From the NCBI GenBank assembly GCA_002049455.2, contig KV918886.1, positions 1-64,000 of the forward strand: DNA of 64,000 nucleotides, read 5' to 3'. The notes beneath the pieces are model-generated. The model was given only the letters and a program-made list of their open reading frames with translations, ran no database searches and had not been told where the DNA came from. Below, piece by piece: positions 32,223 through 43,047 of this stretch. Position 1 is the first letter of the stretch. Every line of letters begins with the position of its first letter. A program made the translations under genes and the position numbers. Source of the DNA: Porphyra umbilicalis. Lineage: Eukaryota > Rhodophyta > Bangiophyceae > Bangiales > Bangiaceae.

Positions 32223-35200
32223 TCAGTGCGCGTGGCTGGCCGCCCCCAACGTGACAGCACCAAAAGGCATCACCGCGCGCCCCCTCCCCCCTCGCGCCAC
32301 CTCACGGACCTTGAGGTACGCGGCCATGGCGCGCGCGAGCACCCGCATGCCGTGGCGCGCTTCCGGGATCAGCTGAATCATGTGCAGGAAGCCGTGCGGC
32401 ATGGACTCGTAAATCTCAAGCCGCACGTCGGCCGCGCGGCCAATGCGCCGCAGCCGCGTTGCGAGCGTCACCGCATCGTCAAAGAGCGGGTCGATGGAGC
32501 CTACGACGCAGGTGAGGGGCGGCAGCGCGGCCAGCTGCTCGTCCGACATGAGCAGCGGGGAGATGAGGGGGTTGCGCGGGTCCGCCTCGGCGGGGATGTA
32601 GGATTGGAGGCACAACTCGAGGACGGAGAGGGGGAGGAGGACGTCAAAAAAGGAAAGGAGGCGGGAGGGGGACCACGCGTTGGTCAGGTTGAGAGACGGG
32701 TAGGCCAAGCACAGGCCTGTGGGGGGGGGCAAGGAGCAAGGCCAGAAGACAACAAACAAGCACCACGACGCACGGCCATCAATCACCAGTGATAAACAAA
32801 GTCAGTATGTCAGCCGCTTTGCCGCACAGTTGAACTGGTCGACAAGACCAGGCCACACCAGCCGCGCCAACCGCAACACCGCCACCATCGCCACCCACCC
32901 GCCCCACCCAAAACGTACCATCTGGCGGGCGCATGCCCAGCTCCTGCGCCTTGAGGCACATGGCCACGGCCAAGTTCCCCCCCGCACTGTCGCCAACCAC
33001 CACCACCGACGCCGCCGTCGTGCCGATCGCCGCCCCATTCTCCAGCGCCCACCCGTACGCGTGGACCACCTCCAACAGCGCCACCGGGTACTGCGCTTCG
33101 GGCGCCAGCGAGTAGTCGACCGACAGGATGACCGCGTCGGGGAGCATCGCCGCCCACTCGCGCAAGTAGACCGCGTGGCTGAGGCTGCTCTGAGAGATGA
33201 AGCCCCCCCCGTGCACGTGGAGGACGAGGGCGGGGGCGGGGGCGGCGACGCCGCGGCCGAGCATCGACTCGAGGGAGGAGCTGAGGCGCGCGAATTCGCC
33301 TTTGAGGTGCTTGCCAAGGAGGGAGCGCGGTTTGAAGGCGCCGACGCCGCCACCGTTGGGGACGACCGCGCCGTCGGGGGCGGCGGGGGGAAGGGCGGCA
33401 CCGGCGGGGTGGTCCCCAGAGGTGGTGGCGACAAGGGCGGCAGCGGTGCTGGCAACGGTGGCAGAGGCAGTCGAAGAGAGTGGGGGTTGTCCGACACCGT
33501 CGACAGGCAACGACCCGCCGGTCGGGCTCGGCGAGCGCAAATGGCTCCCACCCGACGCCGACACGGCCGGCGTGGCGCCGCCCAAACCGTCGGCGGCAGA
33601 CGTGTCCTCCCCAACGGGCGGCGCCCGCTCTGCCGACGCTGCCCGGGAGCGGCCACCCCCCCCCCGCTGCCCTCCCCGTCTGGCGGCAGCCCCGCCTCCA
33701 TCGCCTCAAACGTCATGGTCGGCGGCAGCGCCACCGAGCCGCCGCCGTTGCCGTCGGGCCCGTCGGCCGTCACCACGTCCTCCGTCGGCGGCGACGCCGC
33801 GGGCACGCCCGGGCTGGCGGCGGGGGTGGCCCCCTCGGATGGCGGCGACGTGGACGTGGCGGCCGTGTGACGGCTGAGATGGCCCACAGGCCGGGACGCA
33901 TGGCTGAGTAACCGCGCCCGCACGCCGCAGCGTGGCCGCGCGCCGCGGGCGCGGCGGCGGGGGCGGTCGGCGGGGGCGGCGGGCATGCCCGACGGCGGCG
34001 CCTTGCCGCCTGGGGCAGCTCCGCCCCCGCTGCCGCCGCCGGCGGGGGTGCGGGCGACCGCAGGAGCCGCCGTCGCCGCGTCGGTGGCGGGCTCGCCGGG
34101 AGCGGCAGACGCAGAGGCGCGCTCTGACGCCACCTCCCCATCGGCCGGCGCGGGCCGTTGAGCTGCCGCCCCCGACGCTGTCGGTGCCGCCGGCGCGTCT
34201 GGCGCTGGCGTTGGTGGCGGCGGTGGCGTGGGCGCGATGGACGACAGCAGGCTGGTAAACGCGTGCAGCATCCCATCCACTCCCTTCTTCGCTGCCTGCG
34301 CCACCCCCTCGTCACCGTCGCCCGACGCGTCGCCGCCGCCACCGCCGCCGCCGCTGCCGCCGCCACTGCCCCCCCCCTCCCCCCGGATGCCCCCCCCCCA
34401 AGTCGCCCTCCCCAAACGCCCCCCGCGCGGAGGCCATCCCCCCGCCACCGACAGGTCGGCCGACGCGGCCGCGTCGGTCGTCCCCCGCAGCGCGTCCGGC
34501 ACCGGCGGCAACAAAAACGCCTTGTCAATCGCCACGTCCGCCGCGACCAGCCCGCTGACGCCGCTGATAAACGGGTCCTCGACGAGGTTCATAAACGAGC
34601 GCACCTCCTCCACGGTCGCGCGGGCGGCGCGGCGGCTGCGGCTGCCGCCGCGCGACGGCTCCGCGCCAATCGCGGCCGCGCCGTGGACGGGCACGCCGAG
34701 CGCCTGCAGCGCGGTCATGTTGGAGTACACCCACCCCCACCCGAGGATGTGCGCCGACTGGACGAGCGACGGGTTCCCCCCCGAGCCGGACGAGGCGACC
34801 GCCGCGCCGACGCTGCCGCGCGCGATTTTCACAACTTGCAACACGTTGCGCATGTCGGGGAGGTAGTGGAAGCCAAAGTAGCGCCCGAAAAAGTCGTCCA
34901 TTCGCACCGCCGACCGCCACTGGTCGGGCGCGCCGAGCTCCGGGTCGTCCGACACGTCGACAAAGAGCGACGCGCGGATGGACGGGGAGCGGGACAGCTT
35001 GGCCGCCAGGTGGATGACGGAAAAGAGCGCCCGCAGCTGCCCGTGGTGCGTGCGGAGGCGGTCAAAGGCGGGGCGCAGTTGGAGGGACGTGACCACCCAC
35101 CCGCCGTGCGCCGACGCCAGCTCCGCCACCGCCCCGCGCGTGCGGCGGAGGAGGGTGAGGAGGATGCACAGGAGCGTCTCAAAGCCGTTGCGGGGGGGGG

Positions 35201-35790
35201 CCACCCGCGGGTCCTCGCACCCGACCATGGGGGGGGGGGGTCCGCGGCGCCGCTCGGGGGGGGGGGGTCGCCGGCCGCGCCGACGAGTGGCTGGGGGGGG
35301 GGCCGCCGCGGAGCAGGCAGCGCCACCGTCGCTGCCGCCGACCCCGTCGCTGCTCCGTCGCCCGTCGCCGCCCGCCGGCGCGGCCGCGTCGGCTACCACC
35401 GCACCGCCGCCTGCCGACGGCCGGCGCTCCCCCGGCGGCGACGACGACCCCCCCCCACCCCCGCGATCCCCCCCCCCCCCCCCGGGCTGGGGCGGCGCCC
35501 CCCCCGCCGCCCCCCGGCGGCGGCGGGAAGAGGCGCATGAGGCTGGCGGCTTCGTCGACAATCGCCGCGACCGTAATCGTCACGGCTTCCGCCTCTTGGA
35601 AGCTGTCCTTGACAAACGGGGCGGGGGAGGAGCGGCCAGCGGCGGCGCGGAGGGACTCAGTGAGGCCCGACGCGGCGTAGCGCGCGCCCGCGGCCGCTTC
35701 CGACACCTCGGCGGCGAGGTCGGCGCCGACCTCGTGGCGCGCCAGGGGGGCCTTGCCCTCGTCGGGCGCCCGGGCCGACGGCGTCCGCAT
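32223..35790 (-). CDS. Hormone-sensitive-lipase-type alpha/beta hydrolase
   Basis: Neutral lipid/ester hydrolase of the HSL group. Exon 1 is 35790-32919 and exon 2 is 32716-32223. ATG 35790 starts MRTPSARAPDEGKAPLARHE. The HSL-type N-terminal domain is visible (GFETLLCILLTLLRRTRGAV, MDDFFGRYFGFHYLPDMRNV). A long Pro/Ala/Gly linker follows, then the catalytic domain: HGGGF oxyanion-hole motif (LVLHVHGGGFISQSSLS), VILSVDYSLAPEAQYP, nucleophile serine in VVVVGDSAGGNLAVAM, the Asp in VVGSIDPLFDDAV and the His in MPHGFLHM. The triad is complete. The frame changes in the linkers at C runs on the + strand (35468-35483 region and 33656-33665), so the sequence cannot be translated straight through. 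Expected in lipid droplets or cytosol. Function is secure at family level. Confidence 0.88.
32717..32918 (-). other. Lipase intron with G-rich start and C-run acceptor
   Basis: 202 nt on the minus strand, from GTACGTTTTGGGTGGGGCGG to CCCCCCCCCACAG. It splits the Gly codon of MRPPDG and joins to LCLAYPSLNLTNAW, which matches the family at that point. The ends are a weaker version of the cyclin intron's complementary runs. Confidence 0.85.
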
Positions 35791-37485
35791 CGTGAAGGGG
35801 GTGAAAGCGCCAAGGAGGGGGGAGAAGAGGCAGCGTAGAGAAAAAGGGAGGATGTGGCAAGGAGACAAAACGGACGAGGTGGGCGACGGCCGTCGCACAG
35901 CCAGCAGACGCCAAAAAGCAATGGCGCACACGACGCCGCCGCGTCCTTGGAGACGAAATGCCTCGTCTTTTCAAAAGAAAAGGCGGCAGCAGCGGTAAAG
36001 GGAGATGCGCCGGTGACCGCGTCGCGCAGCGACGCCGCGTGCACGCGCAGCGCAGGCTGCCCCCGCGTCGTCGTCAGCCGCCCGCCGGCGTCCACACCAT
36101 GACCAGCCCCGCCGCCACCACGTGACGGCGGAGCACACGTACAGCCGCCCCTGTCGTGCCGCAACCAGGCAACGACAAGGAGCCACAGGACGACGGGGCG
36201 GGGTGTGGGTGGGGGGGGGCGCCGTGACGCGGGCAGTGTCGGGGGAGCGGGCGCACAGCGGGTGCAGACGCGGGTGCGGGCGCGACCGACAGCTGGCGGA
36301 GCGCTGAGCCCGCTCGAGCGGGCGCCTCGACGGCTTGGGATTGGGCCGGCAGAACAGGCCACGTGCTCGCACGAGCAACGTGTCAGGAAATCAGCCGTGC
36401 CGTTCCACTTCTGCAGTGTGCGTTCATTCTGGATGGGTGCTTCGACATGCGTATCCTATGTCGCACGTCCTTGCCGCCAGTCTACCCGTCGACCGAGATT
36501 GTTCTTCCATGGAGGTGGGGTGGACCCGGTGCTCACACCTTTGTTATTCAGTCATGCAGCGGCCCTTTCCATCCCTAACGATTCCCAGCTGCGGCCACTC
36601 TCTCGTTTCCGCGACGCCAACAGCTGCTCGCCTTGTAGGGCACGGTAGGTACCGTGAGCGTCCCTATCATTCGTTCATAGTGCGGCACCGTTTTTTGACA
36701 AGTGCGCCAGACAGCGCACGTGGCGATAAATAGTGGAGGCCAAACGCAGGGAGCGCCGCGGACCAGCCTGCAATCCCCAAGTCGCAGCCGCTCACGAGGC
36801 CACCGCCGTCCAAACGTCACGAGCCGACGTGGCTTGCGGTGGCCATGACGTTGGCCACGCTGCCGCCGACGGCGTTTGCTTTGCAGTGAAGCCACCTGCG
36901 TGGGCTCTGAGGCCACCCACGCGGTGTCACGGAGGGACTGTTTCAGGGAGACAGACAGCGGGGTGCCATCGCCAAGCACCATACCAGCGGTAGCGGCCAC
37001 GAGGCCCCGCATAGCTGCGGGCCGCACCGCGCCACCCTGCGCCGTAGTCCCAAAACCGTGATGCCACGCAAGGGCGATTTTCGCCCGCCTCAGCGCCACG
37101 AGGCTCGTCCGACATCGTCTATGAATGGCACAACGGTGTCGGGTCTACGGCGCTAGCTAGCGAGGACGAAGGGCGGCGCCGCTGATCCGGCCCGTGGCGG
37201 GAATACTGTAATGGATGCGAGCCGACGGGCCGCCACTTCCACGCGCGTTGGACGGGCCATGCGGGGTTCCACTGCCCGCGGTGGCGCCCCCCCCCCGCCC
37301 CCGCTCACCCCCCTCTCCCCCCTCGCCCCTGCCCCCCACCACCCGCCACCATCGTGCCCCCAATCTCGCCCCTTCCCCTTTCCCAGAGTTGCACCTCGCC
37401 CGCCCACCCGCCGCCCGCCCGCGTTCCGTTCCCCCCCCCCCCCACACGCCCCACTGGCTGTGGCGATAGGACCCGTCGGTGCACC
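35791..37485. other. Intergenic region between divergent lipase and asparaginase genes
   Basis: No supported gene. Frames at 36.6-37.1 kb on both strands are short and motif-free. The lipase and asparaginase promoters should lie here, but no clear TATA box is visible. Confidence 0.4.
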
Positions 37486-37630
37486 ATGCCGCCCGTCACC
37501 CCTCCCCCCCCCCCCCCCCCACCATCCGCGTCATGGTCCACGGCGGCGCCTGGGCCATACCCCCCTCCGCCACCGCCGCCAGCCTCGCCGGCGTCCGCGC
37601 CGCCGCCGCCGCCGCCGCCGCCGTCCTCAC

Positions 37631-37664
<34 letters not shown>

Positions 37665-38849
37665 CCCGGCGGCGGCGCGCACCCCCCCCCCCCCCCCCGC
37701 CACCGTCGCCGCCGACGCCGTCGAAGCGGCGGTGCGCCTCCTGGAAGCCGACCCGACCTTTGACGCTGGCGTCGGGTCGGTGCTCACCGCCGGGGGCGGG
37801 GTGGAAATGGACGCCCTCCTCATGGTGTCCTCCCCCGGGTCGCCCCTCACCGCCGGCGGCGTGGCGTGCGTGACCAACGTCGTGCACCCCGTGTCGCTGG
37901 CGCGCGCGGTGGCCGACGGCACGCCCCACACGCTGCTCGTCGGGGGGGGGGCCGACGCGTTTGCGGTCGAGCGGGGCGTCGGGCTGCCGCCCGCCGAGGC
38001 GCGGGCGGCGCTCGTGTCGCCGGCGGCGGTGGAGGAGTTTGAGCGCCTCCGCCGCTTCCCGGCGGTCGTCGACACCCTCTTTAACCGGGGGGGGAAGGGG
38101 GGGGGCGTGCCCGCGTGCGGGGGGGGGGGGGGGGGGGGCGCCCGCCGCCGACGCGGGCGCCGCCGCACCCCCCCTCCCCCTCGCCAACGGGGCCGGCGGT
38201 GGCCGCGGCGGGTCACCCCCTCCCCCCCCCCCGGCCACGACACGGTCGGCGCCGTCGTCTTGTACGGCGACACGCTCGCGGCGGCCACCTCCACGGGTGG
38301 CATCACGGCCAAGCGCGTCGGGCGGGTTGGGGACTCCCCCCTCGTCGGCGCCGGCGCGTACGCAGACGCGCCCGTCGGCGCCGCGTCGGCAACAGGCCAC
38401 GGGGAGGCCATCACGCTCGTCACGCTGTCGCGGCTGGCGCTGTGGCGCGCCGAGGCGGGGGCGGCGCTCGCGCCCGCCTGCCGCTCCGCGCTTGCGACGA
38501 TGGGCGCCAAGACGGGGGGGGGGGGCGGCGGGCTCATCGCCGTGGGGGGGGGGGGGGGATGGCCGCTGTCTTTACCACGCCCCGCATGGCGTGGGCGGCG
38601 GCCGGCGGCGATGGGGTGGTCGTGGCGGGGATTGATGAGGAGTTTGTTGGGGGGGGGAGTAGGGGGAGCGCGGGGGGGGGGGGGGTGGCGCGCCCGCGCC
38701 CGCGCGGCGGGCGGCCGACGGGGGGGGTGCGGGTGACGCGACCGCCGTTGGAACCGGAGGGCAGGGAGTGGCAAGGCTTGGGGGGGGAGGAGGCGGGTCG
38801 CCACCCCCCCTCCCCACGCCCAGTTATCCCTGCCAGGAAACGCAATTGA
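37486..38849 (+). CDS. Isoaspartyl peptidase / L-asparaginase (Ntn hydrolase)
   Basis: Type-2 asparaginase family: an autoproteolysing N-terminal nucleophile hydrolase that removes isoaspartyl residues from peptides and/or hydrolyses asparagine. N-terminal block [13 protein letters not shown] matches the family start. [20 protein letters not shown] then [16 protein letters not shown] and [17 protein letters not shown] follow. The cleavage/nucleophile Thr is in [13 protein letters not shown] at about 38242, then [20 protein letters not shown] with GAGAYAD, and the C-terminal FTTPRMAWA. The frame changes at C17 (37504-37520), C17 (37682-37698) and G15 (38544-38558). ATG 37486 is the likely start. 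The stop at 38849 gives a Gly/Arg-rich extension of about 60 residues beyond the usual end, so the true 3' end may be nearer 38650. Function is clear; the model is fragmented. Confidence 0.85.
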
Positions 38850-39142
38850 AAGGACGGGAAGCAGGGAGGGGAAGTCCAAATCACTCACACTAAGATTAAG
38901 TGTGCTCTAATCACCGCCAGTCAACAGATCGATTGATTGACATTGCGGTCGATCGGTCTCTTGCATCTCAACCGAGCGATGAGAGTCGGCGTCTTCGCAC
39001 GTGTCAAACAGCGCGATCGCTCGACTGGGAACGATCAACCAAGGTGGAAGTCCTACAGTCATGATATAGTTAATATACATGACCTGACGGGTGCCACTTG
39101 ACATGGGAAGCTTTCCCGAAGTATATTAACTCGGTCACTGGG

Positions 39143-39957
39143 CACGCCTAGTTAAGGTGGCTCTTTTGGATTTGAAAAGCAAGATGCCATTACAGAAGTT
39201 GCCTGAAAGCGCCACGATTCTGGTGAGGCCGCCAGTGGCTCTGGTCGACACTCTCGTGTCGGAGCGGCGATTTGGCAGCCCGTCTTGCTCGCCACCACGT
39301 CCGCCCGTCGCCGGATCATCCCGCACCGTGCTCTCGATCGCTGTGCCGCCATCCTGCGGCCTCTCCTTTCGCCCATTTTGTTTCCAAGAACCTTGGGGGC
39401 CGGCTCTGGACTTCAATAACTATGGTAAAGGAGGATCTGCATACAACCATGATGTGCGGTCAGCAGGACCGGACAACACCAGCTCTGCCGTCAACGAAGG
39501 CAGTCCAATTACTCTGGGTTCTTTTGTTGATAGTCTTGGGTGGACCGTATGTTTTTGGCATCATCGTGATAAGCGCTCTGAGTTGAACCCAATGGTATGA
39601 AGAGAACCCACCCGACCGCTATCGGCTCAGGCAGCAAACTGCATCTTCTTCGAACTGGGCTCGTCGGATGTCATCTCTCTCGCATGAGAGCCGAAGACAG
39701 ATCAGAGACCGGCCTTCACTGGGAGTCGACTCAAGGGCATCTCGCCAGTTCAGTAGGTGTCATGCGCTAATTGGCCCACATCCACGTCCGCAGGAAAAAC
39801 TGAGGACGTGGAAGCAGTAAGTGCGTTCTTTTCCAACCCCACTGCCGGCCACCGCAACCGCCAATAGAAAGCCGAAATTGTTGGTCCAATCCAATCAGAT
39901 GGCTTCCTGGGCCCTGAAATCCAAAAGAGCCGCTGGAGGCGGTCTTAACTAGGCGTG
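39143..39957. mobile_element. Non-autonomous terminal-inverted-repeat element (815 bp)
   Basis: Perfect 14-bp terminal inverted repeats CACGCCTAGTTAAG (39143-39156) and CTTAACTAGGCGTG (39944-39957), extended internally by GGCTCTTTTGGATTT on both sides with small gaps. Both flanks carry TGGG, a 4-bp target-site duplication. It has no transposase; an internal + frame (39157-39600, no ATG at its start) is not a recognised protein. The same termini and a 4-bp duplication occur at 55833-56863. Confidence 0.85.
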
Positions 39958-40022
39958 TGGGTGGCTACGCTCACAAGGAAACTCATGTTATGCGGGTGAG
40001 AAACCTGCCATTGCCAGTAGGG

Positions 40023-40776
40023 TTGTTGAGTGCGCCCAGGGCGCTCTTTTTGGGCGCATTTTAGGCGCTCAATGGGCGCTCAGAGGGCGCTCGAGCGCCC
40101 AGCGCCCACGGTTTCCTGGGCGCTTTGATGGGCGCTCTGAATAATGATTGTCGTAACATTTTAACTACGTGGTCGACCGAGTGCCCGACGACTCTGTTTG
40201 CAGCCTCTACGGGCGCGCAGCCCTGGCTGCAGGTGCCCCAGAGGCAAGGCGGGAAGGGCCCGTCAGGAGGTGGCCATGGCAGCAGCGATGGCCCTTGTCT
40301 TGGCGCCAGAGCAGCAGCATCCTTCTCAACCACCTCCCACGACTGCAAGACATCTTTGACAAGGATATCTACTTGGCCAAGGCCGCAGACGTGAATAGGT
40401 GAGCGTGACTGTGTATGGTGTGCGTGTGTTTCTTGTCCTCATGGCCGGACGGTCTGGTTGTCTACATCACCACCTGAAACAAGTTCAGATGTTTTCTTGT
40501 TTGTCCTTGGGAGCTGCCGCTGTGGGCGGCACGCAGACACATTGGGGCTTGCGGATGACCGTCAACAGTCCTTCTTTCACATGCATAGAGAAATTCACAG
40601 ATGGTCGCTAGTTTCCACGAAACACAGTCAAAACGTAAGAACAAGAGGGGGCTACCTGATCATTTATGGGTGCTACAACGGGCGCTCGAGGGGCGCTCAG
40701 GGCGCACTGAGCGCTCAAAGGGCGCTCAGGGGCGCATTATGCACCAGCGCCCCGAAAATCGGGGCGCACTCAACAA
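40023..40776. mobile_element. 754-bp foldback-like element with GGGCGCT arrays
   Basis: Ends are a perfect 15-bp inverted repeat TTGTTGAGTGCGCCC. The terminal 100 bp on each side is a string of direct and inverted copies of GGGCGCT(C), for example around 40033-40140 and 40680-40765, with an outer hairpin GCGCCCCGAAAATCGGGGCGC at the right end. The interior has no recognised gene. No convincing target-site duplication is visible. Confidence 0.7.
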
Positions 40777-42489
40777 GCCTAAGAGCAAAGCCAGCAATGT
40801 CGGGACTATATTGTTAAAATGTCAATTGGGCATGCGACGTGGCACCCTCTGAGAGGTCGCCTATCGGGGAGGCCAGAAATGGACGATATGTACAATAGAG
40901 TTATTCGAGAGCAGGCTACGGTTCCGTCGATAGTCCGGTGTATCGGTGGGACGTCGGTGGCCCATTCCGATGGACTATAGCTTCAGCGGCATCAGCATGG
41001 CACGAGCTAGGCCAGATCGTCGTGATCCGGGGCAGATTGGGGCCGACAGGCACATTGAAAGCAGCAATCGTTTGACACGACGCAGACACGAAGCACATGC
41101 ATGGAGCAAAGTGGGCGATCGTCCTGATAAACGTCGATCATGTGCCACATGGCGGCGCCACAGACTGCCACCGTGCCGCCACTCGATAACCATTGAGCCA
41201 ATGATGATTGAGATCAAAAGAGACTTGACAGCAGGACAGAGAAGCGCTCTACGTTTCCCTTGTGTCGTCTGCTCCACGGCAATATCTGAGCGAGAGAGGC
41301 TCGCAGAAGGCGTGAGAGATTGTCAGAAGGCGCCAGGGCCCGTGACGTGCGTGGCCCTGTGTTGGCGTGGCCACGGGCCCTCCAGCAGACAGCGGCATGG
41401 CGGGGCATGGCACCCACTCACTCGCTTTCTGAGTCAGAGCGTGACAACGACACGCGGGCGCCGTTGAGCCACGAGTCACGTGGGACTTGAAGGCAAGACA
41501 ACAGGGAATGCAAAAAGGAAGGGTGCGCGGTCGCACGTCGCAGTACCCAGCTCACGGCGAGGACATCAGCCACCCATGATTTGACAGAACTGACGAGTGA
41601 CTATAAAAAAAAACGACTGGACTGGAGCCATCGAGGAAAGCTTGGCAGCCCGTGACACCGAGCGTTGGGTGCGAGGAGAGCAGGCAATAAAATTATTGTC
41701 TTGCACGAGGCATCAGAGGCCGCATTTCTACGCTGATTTTGGCCTCTACAGGAGCTTCCGTTCCACCAATCACATGCGATCCTGCTGCTGACTGTGCCTC
41801 GGCTGTTGCCACGCATCCTTGGCCCCGGAGTGCGTGCCGCTTCCTCACCGCATGCGCAAATGAGACGGCGCGGCACGCACTCCCACCGTGGAACAGTGAC
41901 ACAGCGCGCCTGGCGAGCCTTTCCCGAGGGGGCCTTCGGAGCGGGGGGGTGACTTAGCCTCCTGACGGGCCAAACAGGCGCACGATCCGGCACGACCCCG
42001 TATGGCGGCTGAGCCGTGCCCCGCATCGTCGCCCTTTCGTGCCTCGGCCCTGCGTCGGCCCCTGCCGAGGACCGTACGCTGCCTGCGTGCCGCGTGGGAG
42101 GTGGGGGGGACCATCACGATTCTGTGCCGTGAGAGCCGGCCACGCTCCAGTGTTGGGCGATCGGTGCTGTGGGGGACGTGCGGCGCCGTATACGCTTTCG
42201 CACCCTCGTTCGGGCCCCCGGGGCGACAACCGCACGCGGGGGACACCCACACGAGCAGGCCCATCCCCATCCGTGAGGGCGGCACAACCGTGGACGCGCG
42301 TCTGCGATCGGTCTAGGACCGAGGCACCCTTCCCGCTCCATCGACGATTTGCCGGCCTGCCCTGTGCTCGCCCGTGACCTTTGCGCGCACTTTTTTCGAG
42401 CTTGGACTTGGCGCGCGCGCTTTTTTTCCCGCCGTCTTCGTCGGTGTTTGAGGTGGCATCCTGGAGTGACCGCTCGTGTCGACTGGTGA
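40777..42489. other. No supported gene
   Basis: Moderate-GC, stop-containing DNA to about 41.9 kb, then GC-rich DNA with opposed open frames lacking motifs. No terminal repeat of the downstream Harbinger-type block could be identified here. Confidence 0.4.
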
Positions 42490-42726
42490 GTGACCGCGCT
42501 TTTTCTGTGCGCGTTTTTTGCCCACCGCGCCACTCTCCCCCCTTGTCCCCCCTTGCCGTGGCGGCGGCCGCGTCGTTGTCGGCCGCCGCCGCCAGATTCC
42601 TGGTGCGGGTCGTCGTACCGACAGCAGCTCGCGGGTGTCGTTTGTGGGGCGAGTGCCCGCCCTTTTTCCCCCGCCGGCCTGACGCGGCGGTCCACCCAGC
42701 CGCGACCGCTCGGCCAGCCGCCGGAG

Positions 42727-42870
42727 GCGGGTGTTCTGGCGGCTGCCGGCCGCGATTGCCGGCGGCCGCCGGCGGCGGGTGTTCTGGCGGCTGCCGGCCG
42801 CGATTGCCGGCGGCCGCCGGCGGCGGGTGTTCTGGCGGCTGCCGGCCGCGATTGCCGGCGGCCACCGGCG
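42727..42870 (+). repeat. 48-bp tandem repeat, three copies
   Basis: Each copy contains GTGTTCTGGCGGCTGCCGGC (at 42731, 42779 and 42827) and a GCCGGCGGCC palindrome. Being a multiple of three it gives a 16-residue repeat in every frame. The same 48-bp period recurs in the repeat of the next gene. Confidence 0.9.
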
Positions 42871-42903
42871 GCTGCGACGGATCATCCGGGGCTGCCCACC
42901 GGC

Positions 42904-42910
42904 TTTAAAA
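42904..42910 (+). promoter_or_regulatory. TATA-like element TTTAAAA
   Basis: TTTAAAA in a GC-rich context (CCGGCTTTAAAAGGGG), about 35 bp upstream of ATG 42941. That ATG opens the frame next to the one judged coding for the following protein, so the first exon or a splice remains unresolved. Confidence 0.4.
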
Positions 42911-43047
42911 GGGGCCGCGGCGGCAGCGCACGGGACCGCAATGTCCGGCATGCGGTGGACGGGCAAGACCGAGCGTCGACGGGGGCAGCGGAAGCGGAAT
43001 CGGGAACGCGTCTCCCAGTGGGTGGCGGCGGTCGCCCCCCATCTTGA

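Noticed and set aside
39157-39600. 147-codon frame inside the small inverted-repeat element
   Set aside because: Starts without ATG within the terminal repeat, has no known domain, and elements of this size are normally non-coding.
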